Source of the DNA: RYN-230 sp963770535
GTDB lineage: Bacteria > Actinomycetota > Actinomycetes > Streptosporangiales > Streptosporangiaceae
Length of the DNA stretch: 64,000 nucleotides
Direction of reading: 5' to 3'
Assembly (NCBI GenBank): GCA_963770535.1
Contig: CAVYPZ010000008.1
Location: forward strand, 1 to 64,000
Of this stretch, positions 23,199 to 32,480 are shown piece after piece. A program made the translations under genes and the position numbers. Under the pieces are notes generated by a model that worked only from the letters and a program-made list of their open reading frames with translations, searched no databases and was not told the origin of the DNA. The stretch's first letter is position 1. The number at the start of each line of letters is the position of its first letter.

Positions 23199-25685
23199 TT
23201 ACCCGGCCGTCTGCACGGCCAGCGTCTCCTGCGCCGCCGGGGCCTTCACCGGCACCTCGACAGCGGTGCCGCGCGTGGTGGTGACCAGCTGGTAGTGGAC
23301 CTTCGTGCCGTTGAGCGTGACCGACTGCGGTGTCACCCCGCCCGGCAGGACGGTCCCGATGGTCAGCGCCAGGCCCGTCGCGCCGGACACCTGGGTGGTA
23401 TAGCTGCCCGACTGGTGGGCGGCGTTCACGGCCAGGTCCTGGTGGCCGACGCGCAGCTGGCTGACGCTGAGCGACGGCCAGGACGCGGGCACCTCGGGGA
23501 CCACGGCGACCGACCCTTCCGGCACGTCCGGGGTGACCCCGAGCAGGTCGTTCACCACGGTCCACATGACGCCGTAGGACGACCAGGCCTGCATGACGTT
23601 GGCCCGGCTGGTGAACGCCTCGAACGGGTTGTACTGGGCGCTGGCGGCGAGCTCGGGGAGCGAGCCCGGCATCTCCGAGGTGAGCTGGCTGGCCACCTGG
23701 TCCATGTAGCCGACAGCCTGGCTGGTCCGGCCGTAGTTCGCCTCGGCCCGGGCCATGGCTCCCGTGTTGACCAGGTAGCAGGTCTGGCCGCCGGTGCCGG
23801 ACGGGCCGCCCACGCCATCGACGTACAGCCCGCACGACCCGGTGAACGTGGGCCCTTCCATCTGGGTCAGCGCGGCATCGGCGTTGGCGGCAGGCGCGAC
23901 GTTCTGTTCCATCGGGGCCACGCTCGTCCACCAGCGCTGCTGCAGTTGCTGCCCGGCGTGCGTGCAGTCGCCTTCGGTGCCGTCACACATCGAGTCCGCG
24001 TACAGGTTCTGGCTGGGGATCCACCACTGGTGGAAGGCGGCGAGCATGGCCTTCTGGTGCTGCGCGGCCCAGGCTGCGGTGGAATGGTCCCCCATGGCGG
24101 CGGCCATGTCCTGCAGTACGCCCAGCGCCTGCACGGTCTCCGAGGCCACATCCACCGCATCGTTGCCCAGGGCGGTGTTCTCCACGATGCCCGCGCCGTC
24201 GGGCCACAGGTCATCTTTGCCACCGGGCTCCAGGCCGGTGAGGTAGTGCAGCCCGGCCTTGATGAACGCGTAGTTCTGGCGCAGGACGGCCTGGTCACCA
24301 GACCACTGCCAGACCAGGCCCGCGGCTATGGCGAACTGGGCGGTCTCGTTGATGTCACCGGGCTGGCTGTTGTCGCCGTAGTAGACGGCGCCGGTGGACG
24401 TGATCTCGTGGACGACCTTTCCGGTGCCCCCATTCACGATCTGCGACACGGTGCGCAGCGTGTTGAGGTGCGCGATGGCGGTCTGCCACTGCCCCGCGGC
24501 CGCCAGGCTGTAGGTCGCGTAGGCCCCGTCGGTGCCGAAAAATTCGGCGTAGTCGGGGTAGGCAGCATCGATGCCGGAAAGTTCCGGCAGCGTGGCCAGG
24601 GGCTTGGGGTACACGGTCCCGGCCTTGGTGTCCCTGATGGCGGCCTGGGTGATCGTGCGGCGCAGGTCAGCCAGGTTCAGCTTGCTCCACAAGATGGCCT
24701 GCTGCACGCCGGCGTCGGGCACCTTGACGTTGGTCAGCGCGGCCGTGGCGTCGCGCGCCGCGACCTTGCCCGCCAGCAGCCCCGCCGGGTTGGCCAGCCC
24801 GGCCTTGAGCGCGCTCACCGCCGGCGCGGCACCGGTGTGCGACCCGGCCACACCGACCCACAGCGTCGTCCCGCCCGCGGGGACGGACAGGTTCCAGGCC
24901 AGCTGCCCGCCCTGGCCCTTGGTGCCGAACACGGTCTGCTGGCTGGCCGGGGTCGGACCCCAGAAGCCGGTGCCCGTGCGCACGGTGGCCGGCTGCGGGT
25001 TCGCCCCGACCTCCGCATACCAGGGCCGCGACTGCTGGCCGAACTGGATGACGCCACCGCTGGCGGAAACCGTGTTCTGGTGGTTGTAGGAGTCGAATGT
25101 GGGCTTGGTGGACGTCCACGGGTAGGCCGCGGCGACCTGGCTGTGCGCGTCAGCGGCGACGCTGGCGGTGGTTGCCTGGCCGTTCACCGGGGTCAGGGTG
25201 AGCCCGAAGAGCGCGGTCGGCTGCCCGTCGGGCGCGAACTCGGTCAGGGTCGGTTGCAGCCCGCCGGTCGCCGGGAAGGACAGCCGGACGAAACCAGGGC
25301 CGGTGGTGTACTTGGCCGCGGAATCCAGCCACTGCCCGCCGACGCTGAACCACAAGCCGTCAAGCAGCTTGACCGGGGGTGCCCACACGCCGCCCATCTG
25401 CCCGGTGATGTGCCAGCCGATCGGCGGGAACGTGCCGTCCTCCGCGCCGATGACGTAGGCGCCGGTGCCGGCCGCCACGTACCGGCGCAGGGAAAGATTG
25501 GTGGTGGCCGAGATGACCGGTGAGGCCGACGCCTCGGGAACCCCCCCTGCTCCGGCGCTTCCTGTGCGCGTGGCCGCCGCCGCGGATCCGGCGCCCGCTG
25601 CGGCGCCCAGGCCGACCAGCAGGCCAGCCGCTGCTACCGCCGCGGCGGTAGCCCTCAAGTGGATGGGTACCCGATGTCTCAACAT
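23199..25685 (-). CDS. secreted glycoside hydrolase, six-hairpin fold
   Basis: An 828-residue exported protein. The signal sequence has a basic start, a long Ala/Leu/Gly core and an AAAA cleavage region (residues ~1-38). An N-terminal beta-sandwich (~50-290) is followed by an (alpha/alpha)6 barrel (~300-680) with GIDAAYPDYAEFFGTDGAYA, DINETAQFAIAAGLVWQW, DLWPDGAGIVENTALGNDA and FEAFTSRANVMQAW, as in glucoamylase/trehalase-like enzymes (GH15/63/78 clan), and a C-terminal beta domain. The Asp/Glu-rich loops could be catalytic; the substrate is unassigned. The terminator at 23144 closes it. Confidence 0.78.
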   Translation of the reverse strand: MLRHRVPIHLRATAAAVAAAGLLVGLGAAAGAGSAAAATRTGSAGAGGVPEASASPVISATTNLSLRRYVAAGTGAYVIGAEDGTFPPIGWHITGQMGGVWAPPVKLLDGLWFSVGGQWLDSAAKYTTGPGFVRLSFPATGGLQPTLTEFAPDGQPTALFGLTLTPVNGQATTASVAADAHSQVAAAYPWTSTKPTFDSYNHQNTVSASGGVIQFGQQSRPWYAEVGANPQPATVRTGTGFWGPTPASQQTVFGTKGQGGQLAWNLSVPAGGTTLWVGVAGSHTGAAPAVSALKAGLANPAGLLAGKVAARDATAALTNVKVPDAGVQQAILWSKLNLADLRRTITQAAIRDTKAGTVYPKPLATLPELSGIDAAYPDYAEFFGTDGAYATYSLAAAGQWQTAIAHLNTLRTVSQIVNGGTGKVVHEITSTGAVYYGDNSQPGDINETAQFAIAAGLVWQWSGDQAVLRQNYAFIKAGLHYLTGLEPGGKDDLWPDGAGIVENTALGNDAVDVASETVQALGVLQDMAAAMGDHSTAAWAAQHQKAMLAAFHQWWIPSQNLYADSMCDGTEGDCTHAGQQLQQRWWTSVAPMEQNVAPAANADAALTQMEGPTFTGSCGLYVDGVGGPSGTGGQTCYLVNTGAMARAEANYGRTSQAVGYMDQVASQLTSEMPGSLPELAASAQYNPFEAFTSRANVMQAWSSYGVMWTVVNDLLGVTPDVPEGSVAVVPEVPASWPSLSVSQLRVGHQDLAVNAAHQSGSYTTQVSGATGLALTIGTVLPGGVTPQSVTLNGTKVHYQLVTTTRGTAVEVPVKAPAAQETLAVQTAG

Positions 25686-26087
25686 ACTGAGCCTCCTCGC
25701 TCGGCACGCCGGGTGGCGCAGCAGCGCTACCCCGGGCCAAGGTCGGCAAACGTGCGCTCACGCGGGGACGTAAGGGTGACCGGCACGGATCAGGGTGGCT
25801 GACGGCGCGGAGTCCCGGGAGACGAAGCATGCGTCTCTAAACTTTCCGCCGCTGATCTTCCAATCATGTGATCTGACCCATGTGGTGAGCCTCAGGCCGG
25901 CTGAGACCTGGCTGAGTGAATGCATTGCGGCCCGTCCGGATTTGCGCAGAGCGGTGCGGGTATATGGCATAGATGGCAGTCTGTTCTTAGACTGAGTTCC
26001 ATCGGCGATCGTTGTGGCCTGCCGCGAACGGCATGGGGGCGGTGTTGCCTGTGCTGCGCCAGCGAGGGGTGGCCTTGAGGAGTGCAG
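25686..26087. other. intergenic, no firm gene
   Basis: 402 bases between divergent genes. A 66-codon plus frame (25795-25995) is the best candidate but has no ribosome site or recognisable motif, and I do not call it. Confidence 0.45.
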
Positions 26088-26339
26088 GTGTTTTCAGGTG
26101 ATCAGCGTGCGGTGTTATGGCGCAGGAGCCAGGCGTGCAACCCTGTGGAATGCGTGGAGGTTGCCCTCTGCCGCGATCGTGTCCTGGTCCGTGATTCCAA
26201 GAGCCCTGAGGCGGTCATTTTGGAGTTCACCCGGGATGAATGGCGCGCGTTCCTGGCTGATATACGACGGGGGGAGCGTTCCAGCCGCCGTGACCGGAAT
26301 GCCGGTCGGGGATTCCGGACTGGTGGTGCAGGTGATTAG
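26088..26339 (+). CDS. DUF397 domain protein
   Basis: An 83-residue protein with one DUF397 unit: LWRRSQACNPVECVEVAL, VLVRDSKSPEAVILEFT and EWRAFLADIRRGE. In actinomycetes such proteins are the small partner of HTH/DUF5753 regulators and are needed in development and antibiotic control; here that regulator is at 26846-27985 on the other strand. GTG 26088 is preferred because GAGGAG lies 5 bases upstream. The usual GG(D/N)CVEV motif is altered (PVECVEV). Confidence 0.82.
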   Translation: MFSGDQRAVLWRRSQACNPVECVEVALCRDRVLVRDSKSPEAVILEFTRDEWRAFLADIRRGERSSRRDRNAGRGFRTGGAGD

Positions 26340-26437
26340 GGGCGTGCAGGTCTAGGGGAGGAACCCGCTGGTGTTACTGCTGGGGCAAGATAGCCGTAAG
26401 GTGTGGGAGGGTGACCCCGACGGCGGTAAGGACAGGT

Positions 26438-26737
26438 ATGGGTGACGTCCGGCAGTCTGGCAGCGGAGCGGTCTTAATCGACGATGGTGGCCGGCCAACT
26501 GCGTCCGCCCGCCCTCCCGGATGGTCGAAGATCATCTACTCGGTAGGCTCTGGTGCGCTCGGCACCATCGTGGGCGCTGGCGTGAGCCTGCTGGTCCCTG
26601 CCGCGGCCCGGGTGGCCGTCTGGTGCGCAGTAGCGGGCGCGGTATGCGTCGGCGCGGGCCTGATGTGGTCTTCAGGCCGGGTCACCGCTTGGCGGGAGGC
26701 CCTGTGTCGCTGGCTCGCCGCTGCTTCCTCTTCCTGA
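26438..26737 (+). CDS. small membrane protein
   Basis: A 99-residue protein with two hydrophobic segments (VGSGALGTIVGAGVSLLV and VAVWCAVAGAVCVGAGLMW) and a short cytosolic N-terminus. AAGGACAG precedes the ATG. No family recognised. Its 3' end overlaps the convergent membrane-protein gene 26682-27032 by 56 bases. Confidence 0.5.
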   Translation: MGDVRQSGSGAVLIDDGGRPTASARPPGWSKIIYSVGSGALGTIVGAGVSLLVPAAARVAVWCAVAGAVCVGAGLMWSSGRVTAWREALCRWLAAASSS

Positions 26738-27032
26738 ATGCCCCGTAGACCCCGATGCAGGTCCAGGTCAGCACGGACCCGCCGGTGAGGATCCCGGACG
26801 GCAGAAGGTAGCGCAGCCTGACCCCGCGAACTCCTTCTTCCGCCATCACCACAAAGCTGATCCCCGCCGTGACCCCGGCGACAACGGCGAACAGGACACA
26901 GCTGAGGAGGATGGCGCAGCGGGCAGTGCGGTCGCGGTCCTCGAGAATCCAGGCGATGAGGGCGACGGCCGTGTTCGGGCCTGCGGGGGCTGCGGAGTCT
27001 TGCCCCCCGTGCCGCCGCCTAAGGAGCGCCAT
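26682..27032 (-). CDS. small membrane protein overlapping the HTH gene
   Basis: A 116-residue protein with two hydrophobic segments (CAILLSCVLFAVVAGVTAGI and SGILTGGSVLTWTCIGVYG) separated by an acidic loop, and a basic tail. GAGAGGA lies 5-6 bases upstream of the ATG. Its first 187 bases overlap, in another frame, the end of the HTH/DUF5753 gene. Its membrane-like composition argues it is real; the overlapped regulator tail looks like non-selected read-through. Confidence 0.6.
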   Translation of the reverse strand: MALLRRRHGGQDSAAPAGPNTAVALIAWILEDRDRTARCAILLSCVLFAVVAGVTAGISFVVMAEEGVRGVRLRYLLPSGILTGGSVLTWTCIGVYGAFRKRKQRRASDTGPPAKR

Positions 27033-27985
27033 CGGTCCTCTCTCGCATCAGCCGACCAGGATGACGTGTCGTCCGCTGCGCTCAGGCGCCCGGGATCCGG
27101 CTGCACTGCCTCATCCGTCCCGTCTTTCGCGGCCTCGCCGAACCGACCGATGAGCTGCCCGATCAGCGCCCTCGCCCGGCTGGCGGATAGCGCCTGCTCA
27201 CGCATCGCGGTGAAGTGCCCGCTGAGTTCGGTGACTTTGCCCTCGTCCCCCCGGCTGACCAGGTCACCGCTGATGCCTTCGATGAACAGCAGGTTCTCGC
27301 TGGGATCGTCGAAGCCGAGCAGGATGAACGGCCCGAGGAGCCCGGCATGCGCTCCGGCGGTGAAGGGGATGACCTCGACCGTGATGCCTGGCCGCTCACT
27401 CATATCGAGCACGTGCTGCAGCTGGCGCTCCATCACCGCCGGGCTGCCGATCCAGCGGTACAGCGCCTCCTCCCCGAACACGAAGACTGCTTCCGGAGAG
27501 TCCTCATGCCCCAGGAGGTGCTCCTGGCGCTGCAGCCGCATCTGCACGATCCGCTGCGCCTGCTGGCCGCTCGTGTGAGGGTCCAGCAGGGCCGTGGCGT
27601 ACTCCCTGGTGTGCAGCAAGCCCGGGATGAGGAAGGGATGGAACACGCCGATCGAGGATGCGGACGCTTCCTGGCCGAGGTAGGTGGCGAACTGCGGGGA
27701 GACCACATCCCTGAACCGGCTCCACCAGGACAGCCCCCGGCTGTGCAGCGCGGCGTTGGACAGGTCGTCGATCGACCGCTGGTCGGTCACCCCGTACAGC
27801 TGCAGCATGGCGCGCAGATCAGTGACCGAGATACCGACAGCGCCGTTTTCGATCCTGATCAGCTTCGACTGTGACCAGCTCAGGCACTCCGCGGCGCTCC
27901 GCTGGGTGAGCCCCGCCACGCTTCGCGCCTGCCGCAGCCCGGCCATCAGCTTGCGCCGCTGACTGCTCGGGTCACCGCCAGGCAT
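26846..27985 (-). CDS. XRE-family regulator with DUF5753
   Basis: A 379-residue protein. The N-terminal helix-turn-helix (RQARSVAGLTQRSAAECL, SQSKLIRIENG, residues ~17-55) is followed by DUF5753 (~90-280; FHPFLIPGLLHTREYA, MSERPGITVEVIPF, LGPFILLGF). Such proteins pair with DUF397 peptides, one being encoded at 26088. Homologues usually end near residue 285; the extra ~95 residues are Pro/Ser-rich and coincide with the out-of-frame membrane gene, so a lost stop codon is likely. The palindrome at 28051 lies in its upstream region. Confidence 0.85.
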   Translation of the reverse strand: MPGGDPSSQRRKLMAGLRQARSVAGLTQRSAAECLSWSQSKLIRIENGAVGISVTDLRAMLQLYGVTDQRSIDDLSNAALHSRGLSWWSRFRDVVSPQFATYLGQEASASSIGVFHPFLIPGLLHTREYATALLDPHTSGQQAQRIVQMRLQRQEHLLGHEDSPEAVFVFGEEALYRWIGSPAVMERQLQHVLDMSERPGITVEVIPFTAGAHAGLLGPFILLGFDDPSENLLFIEGISGDLVSRGDEGKVTELSGHFTAMREQALSASRARALIGQLIGRFGEAAKDGTDEAVQPDPGRLSAADDTSSWSADAREDRWRSLGGGTGGKTPQPPQARTRPSPSSPGFSRTATALPAAPSSSAVSCSPLSPGSRRGSALW

Positions 27986-28050
27986 GGCTGAAGATGTCCT
28001 TCCCGCGAGGGGGTGGTGCGCGCCCTCTACGTGTGCACGAAGTGGTTTAT

Positions 28051-28063
28051 CTGCTAGTAGCAG
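28051..28063. promoter_or_regulatory. short palindrome, candidate operator
   Basis: CTGCTAGTAGCAG is a perfect 13-base palindrome with a central G, about 65 bases upstream of the XRE/DUF5753 start, in a locally AT-rich patch. Placement suits autoregulation. The rest of 27986-28450 shows no gene. Confidence 0.4.
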
Positions 28064-28450
28064 AGTGACAGTAGCACATGATCCCCGGGCAAAAGCGGAG
28101 CATCTTCACATCCAGGGCACGGGCTGCTGCCCAGCCGCCCGGCGGGCCACGACGGCCCGGCATTGGCACGTGCGCTCGCTGGCCTGGGGTGTGGCAGGAG
28201 ACCGAGCGGACCGTTGAGGAAGAAAGGGGGCTGCGGCCGGCCGGTGTGACGCAGCGCAGCGTGCGGCCGCCGCGCGGCGGCCGGGACCGATCCCGGGCCA
28301 CGCCCCGCCCGGCGGCCCGGGCATGCGGGCCGGATGTCACCTCCCAGGCAATCTGGGGGGCTCCGCCCGGAATATGGGGGGCCGCTCCCGATTCCCGCTG
28401 AGCACCTCCCTGCTTACGGTCGCATCGATCAATCTGCGATCGGGGGCATC

Positions 28451-29422
28451 GTGGTGTTTGGCAGGGTCGTTCCATCACCGGTGCCGTGGCTGCGCCGTCC
28501 GGCCGCCGCGCTGGTCGCGGCCGCGGGGCTGTGGGGGGTGGCGGTCAGCGGGACGAAATATGCCCTGGGCGGCTTCGATCCCGTGACCCTCCTGAGCATC
28601 GAGCTCCTGGCGGGTGCGGGCGTTCTGTGGGTCGCCCTGCTGGTACGCGGTTACCGCCCGCCCAGGTCGTGGTGGCTTCCCGCCGTGCTGGGGCTGCTCG
28701 AGCCGGCGCTGGCGTATCTGGGTGACACGTTCGGCCTTTCCCTTACCAGCGCGGTGCACGGGGCGGTGATCAACGGCCTGGAATCGGGGCTGGTGGTCCT
28801 GCTGGCCGCCGTGCTGCTCCGGGAGGCCGTTACCCGGCCGGCCATCCTCGCGATCGTGGTCGCGCTGGGCGGGCTGGCCGTGCTCGCCGGCGTGGGGACG
28901 GTCGCGGGCGGCGGCGCGGGCGGCGGCACGGCTGCCGGTGACCTCCTGGTGGCCGGGGGCGTGCTGAGCGCGAGCCTGTACACGATTGTGGCCAAGCGTT
29001 TCGATGACGGCTCGGATGCCCTCTCGCTGACGGCATGGCAGTTCACGGTGGCCGCCCTGGTGTCGCTGCTGGTGACGGTCGTGCGCTGGACCGCGGGGTC
29101 CGGGAACGGAATCGGGACCGGGGCCGGGCCGGCCGCGCCCTGGTTCTGGCTGGTCGCCGTGCTCGTGGGGGCGGGCGGTTTCGGGCTCAGTTTCCTGCTG
29201 TTCAACATGGTGATCGGCCAGGTGAACGCGGGGCGGGCGGCCGTGGTCCTCAATCTCATTCCCGTGTTCGGTGTCGCGAGCGCGGTGGTTTTCCTCGGTG
29301 AGGGCCTGACCGCTCGCGATGGCCTCGGGGCCGTCCTCATCGGCTCATCGGTGCTCTACTTCGCCGCCGCCGATCATCGCGAGGCCGCAGCCCAGGCGCT
29401 GCGCGCCAAGCAGCCGGGCTGA
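28451..29422 (+). CDS. EamA/DMT-family transporter
   Basis: A ~323-residue membrane protein with ten hydrophobic helices in two EamA repeats (AAALVAAAGLWGVAVSGTKYAL and, in the second half, WFWLVAVLVGAGGFGLSFLL, VLNLIPVFGVASAVVFLGE). This family exports metabolites or drugs. The GTG at 28451 (GGGGG upstream) is chosen because the longer frame from 28334 would add an unrelated Pro-rich head. The TGA stop lies inside the first unit of a 16-bp tandem repeat. Confidence 0.85.
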   Translation: MVFGRVVPSPVPWLRRPAAALVAAAGLWGVAVSGTKYALGGFDPVTLLSIELLAGAGVLWVALLVRGYRPPRSWWLPAVLGLLEPALAYLGDTFGLSLTSAVHGAVINGLESGLVVLLAAVLLREAVTRPAILAIVVALGGLAVLAGVGTVAGGGAGGGTAAGDLLVAGGVLSASLYTIVAKRFDDGSDALSLTAWQFTVAALVSLLVTVVRWTAGSGNGIGTGAGPAAPWFWLVAVLVGAGGFGLSFLLFNMVIGQVNAGRAAVVLNLIPVFGVASAVVFLGEGLTARDGLGAVLIGSSVLYFAAADHREAAAQALRAKQPG

Positions 29423-29482
29423 TCCGCCACGGCGCTGATCCGCCACGGCGCTGATCCGCCACGGCGCTGATCCGCCACGGGG
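29419..29482. repeat. 16-bp tandem repeat, four units
   Basis: CTGATCCGCCACGGCG is repeated from 29419, 29435 and 29451, with a fourth unit at 29467 whose last bases differ (GGGG). The first unit contains the stop codon of the transporter gene. The array ends 19 bases before the stop of the convergent lipoprotein gene. Confidence 0.95.
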
Positions 29483-29500
29483 GCCGGCCGGGTTCCCGGG

Positions 29501-31174
29501 TCAGTGCACGGTGCCGGGCAGCTTGCCCTTGGCCCCGAGCTTGTAGGCGATGATCAGCGGCTGGCCCGATCGCGGCACCGCTGCTCCGGTGATGACGTAG
29601 TCACCGTCGATGGTGACGGGAGCGTTCGAGCCGGCGGACAGGGGGGTGTTCAGCAGGATCGCGCCGGTGGCCGCGTTGAACGCGTACAGGTGACCGCTGT
29701 AGGTGGTGGTGAAGACGACGTTGCCGGTGACGGCGGCGGCGCCGTAGGGCGTCGAGGGGAGCTTGTCGTCCCACTTGATCTTTCCGGTGTCCTGGCTGAC
29801 GGCGATCATCTCGCCTGTTGCCCTGGGGATCGAGGCTCCGAATGCGTGTGAGCTCTCCGTCACGCCTTTCACGGAAAGGGGCACAGCCAGATTGTTGACG
29901 GCGGCGAATGCCGTCGTGCCGTTGGTGGCCAGCTGGGATTCGACGCCGCCGAACACCCCGGGCTCGAGGCTGAACGTGGCCGGCAGCGGGATGGGCGAGG
30001 CGGGCGTGGCCTTCTCGGTGAGCAGCCCCGCGTCGCCGGGTCCGCGGTGCACGCCGACCGGGAGCTTCCACAGCAGCTTGCCGGTGTGCGCGTTCAGCTC
30101 GATCAGGATGCCGGCTTTGCCGCCGTCGATCACCACCGGCTGCCCGTGGGCGGTCGTGAGCACGGGCGAGTTCTGCAGATCCCAGTCGAACAGGTCGTGC
30201 GGGGTGAGCTGGTAGTACCACAGCAGTTTGCCGGCCGGGCTGAGCTTGACGACCGAGTCGGTGTACAGGTCCGGGCCTGGCCGGCTGGTTCCCCAGGGGT
30301 AGCCGCGCGGCCATCCGGTCTGGCCGATCGGCCCGGGGTTCGCTATCCCGATGTAGAGGTTGCCCTGGCGGTCGAACGACGGCGGATCCCACAGGCCGCC
30401 GCCGGAGTTGATGCCCGGGTTCCCCCAGAGGTTCTGCACCTCGTCCCAGGACCATTCGGGCGCGCCCGTGGCGGCGTTCAGCGCCCAGAGGGCCGACCTG
30501 GCACCGCCGAGATACTGGCCCTTGTTCGGGTTCACCGGCACCGTCAACACGTACACGGTGCCGTTGTTGTAGCCGGGGGCCATGTCGATGCCCTCGAGGT
30601 CGTTGCCGATCAGGGTCCGGCTCCACAGCTGCCTGCCGGTGGCCGCCGAGAGGGCGAACGCGGCTTTGTCCGTGGCCCCGTACACGGTTCCGCCGGCGAC
30701 ATTGACGCCGTCCGGGCCGCCGTTGAGCGAGTTGTAGTTGTGCGTCCACAAGACCTTGCCGGTGGCGAGCCTGATCGCCATCACGTTCGACTCAAGATCC
30801 TGGGTGTACACCACGCCATTCACCACGACCGGGGTCGTCGCGTAACCATCGGCCAGGCCAGCGGCACGGGTTGCACCGGTCGACTCGACTGGCACGCACC
30901 ACGCCACTCCAAGCGCCGATACGTTTGAAATGGTGATCGCACTGGCGACATCCCGCGTGTTCGCCAGGTTGCCGCCCGGCAGCGTCCAGCCCGCTGCGAC
31001 CGCCGGATTCGGCGGGCCGGGCGGCGCACTACTGGCCTGGCCCGCCGCCGCATTCCCGGCAGAACAAGTCGCCGCACCCGGTTTGGCGCTGCTGGCGCAT
31101 CCGGTGACAGCCAGGCCGGCGGCGACGGCCAGGATCACGCTGGCCACGGCGGGCCGGTTAACGCGATATGCCAT
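29501..31174 (-). CDS. PQQ-propeller lipoprotein
   Basis: A 557-residue exported lipoprotein. The signal peptide ends in the lipobox VTGC (cleavage before Cys). The mature part is an eight-bladed PQQ-type beta-propeller with repeated blade ends (AIRLATGKVLWTHNY, ALSAATGRQLWSRTL, ALNAATGAPEWSW, ELNAHTGKLLWKLP, AFNAATGAILLN). It resembles quinoprotein alcohol dehydrogenases, but I cannot confirm the catalytic Asp or adjacent-Cys pair. ATG 31174 has AGGAG at 9-10 bases; longer starts are rejected because the lipoprotein signal begins here. Confidence 0.83.
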   Translation of the reverse strand: MAYRVNRPAVASVILAVAAGLAVTGCASSAKPGAATCSAGNAAAGQASSAPPGPPNPAVAAGWTLPGGNLANTRDVASAITISNVSALGVAWCVPVESTGATRAAGLADGYATTPVVVNGVVYTQDLESNVMAIRLATGKVLWTHNYNSLNGGPDGVNVAGGTVYGATDKAAFALSAATGRQLWSRTLIGNDLEGIDMAPGYNNGTVYVLTVPVNPNKGQYLGGARSALWALNAATGAPEWSWDEVQNLWGNPGINSGGGLWDPPSFDRQGNLYIGIANPGPIGQTGWPRGYPWGTSRPGPDLYTDSVVKLSPAGKLLWYYQLTPHDLFDWDLQNSPVLTTAHGQPVVIDGGKAGILIELNAHTGKLLWKLPVGVHRGPGDAGLLTEKATPASPIPLPATFSLEPGVFGGVESQLATNGTTAFAAVNNLAVPLSVKGVTESSHAFGASIPRATGEMIAVSQDTGKIKWDDKLPSTPYGAAAVTGNVVFTTTYSGHLYAFNAATGAILLNTPLSAGSNAPVTIDGDYVITGAAVPRSGQPLIIAYKLGAKGKLPGTVH

Positions 31175-31479
31175 GGGGCTCATCTCCTGCATCGCCGAGA
31201 ATCGGCCGTGCCGGGCACGGCGGCCGGGGCGACCTGCGGTGCCAGCCACTCCGGTTACCGATATCCCGATGCTCGCCGCAAGCAAGCAGGAGGTCCACCG
31301 TGCGTGCACCCGAACCTGGGGTACGGCTAGCACGGCCGCCCGTGCGGCGGCGCCGCGGACGGACCCCAGGGCGCCGCGCCTCTCCTGCCGGCACGATTGC
31401 GCGCCGGCGCACGCCGATCTCGCCGACGCCCGGACACCCCATCAGCTCTCAAACTGCCCGCGCCAGTCACCGCGGCCGC

Positions 31480-31674
31480 GCCCGGGCTTTGACGTGCACG
31501 CGGGCGCCCGGCTGCCACAGCTCTTCGGGCAGGCCGGGACCGGCGCTCCCGACGGCACGGACGTCGCGGGCCGCCTCGTGGCTCAGCAGCGGCCGCGGGC
31601 TCCCGGAGGGCACCTTCCGCGGCCTGCTGCCGACGGCCCTGGCGCACGGCAAACGCAAAGATTCCAGCCAGTAG
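31480..31674 (+). pseudogene. possible SAM-methyltransferase C-terminal relic
   Basis: GARLPQLFGQAG and PDGTDVAGRL are in one frame, and EGTFRGLLPTALAHG in another, separated by a frameshift near 31590. The pieces match the C-terminal end of actinobacterial class I methyltransferases. No N-terminal part is found. The remaining bases between 31175 and 31689 show no gene. Confidence 0.4.
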
Positions 31675-31689
31675 CTCAGGCGCTGGTGC

Positions 31690-32349
31690 TCACTTCGGCT
31701 GGGGCACGATGCGGATGTAGGGCCGGGGAGCCCTCCATCCCTCGGGATAGATCGTCTTCGCCTCGTCGTCGGAAACGGAGCCCGCGATGATCACATCCTC
31801 GCCCGCCTTCCAGTTGACCGGCGTGGCCACCCGGTGCTTGGCCGTCAGCTGGAGCGAGTCGATGACCCGGAGCACCTCATCGAAGTTGCGGCCGGTCGTC
31901 ATCGGGTAGACGAGGATCAGCTTCACCTTCTTGTCCGGCCCGATCACGAACACGTTGCGGACCGTCTGGTTGTCGGCGGGGGTCCGGGTCGCCGCGTCGC
32001 CGCTGGTGCTGGCGGGCAGCATCCCGTACAGCTTCGACACGTTAAAGTCGCTGTCGCCGATGATCGGGTAGTTGGGCGCGGTTCCCTGGGTTTCCTCGAT
32101 GTCACTCGCCCACTGCTCGTGCTTCCCGGACGGGTCGACCGAGAGCCCGATAATCTTCACGTTCCGCTTGTCGAACTCGGGCTTGATCTTGGCCATGTAG
32201 CCGAGCTCGGTCGTGCAGACCGGCGTGAAGTCCTTCGGGTGCGAGAACAGGACCGCCCACGAGTCGCCGATCCAGTCGTGGAAGCTGATCGGCCCCTCCG
32301 ACGTCTCGGCGGTGAAGTCCGGTGCAGTGTCCCCCAGTGAGAGAGCCAT
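31690..32349 (-). CDS. 1-Cys peroxiredoxin (Prx6 type)
   Basis: A 219-residue peroxidase that reduces peroxides in the cytosol. The peroxidatic motif FTPVCTTELG places Cys45 in the typical PVCTTE context; the long C-terminal domain (VATPVNWKAGEDVIIAGSV, YPEGWRAPRPYIRIVP) is that of the Prx6 subfamily, with no resolving Cys. The ribosome site is GAAGGGGA upstream of the ATG at 32349. It stands alone. Confidence 0.95.
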   Translation of the reverse strand: MALSLGDTAPDFTAETSEGPISFHDWIGDSWAVLFSHPKDFTPVCTTELGYMAKIKPEFDKRNVKIIGLSVDPSGKHEQWASDIEETQGTAPNYPIIGDSDFNVSKLYGMLPASTSGDAATRTPADNQTVRNVFVIGPDKKVKLILVYPMTTGRNFDEVLRVIDSLQLTAKHRVATPVNWKAGEDVIIAGSVSDDEAKTIYPEGWRAPRPYIRIVPQPK

Positions 32350-32480
32350 GTTTTCCCCTTCGAATTGTTCTCTGATTTCCCCTGCCGCCAGCCATCTTGC
32401 CCTGACGCGAGGCTGGTTTTAGCACATTACAAGCACACGTCGCTCATGTTGCGGCATGCGCAGCCCCAGGCCGTTCCCCG

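Noticed and set aside
23001..25523. 840-codon plus-strand frame opposite the glycosidase
   Set aside because: Arg/Gly/Val-rich antisense shadow; the minus strand has a signal peptide, catalytic-barrel motifs and a terminator.
25795..25995. 66-codon plus-strand frame
   Set aside because: No ribosome site, motif or neighbour link; a minus frame of similar length overlaps it.
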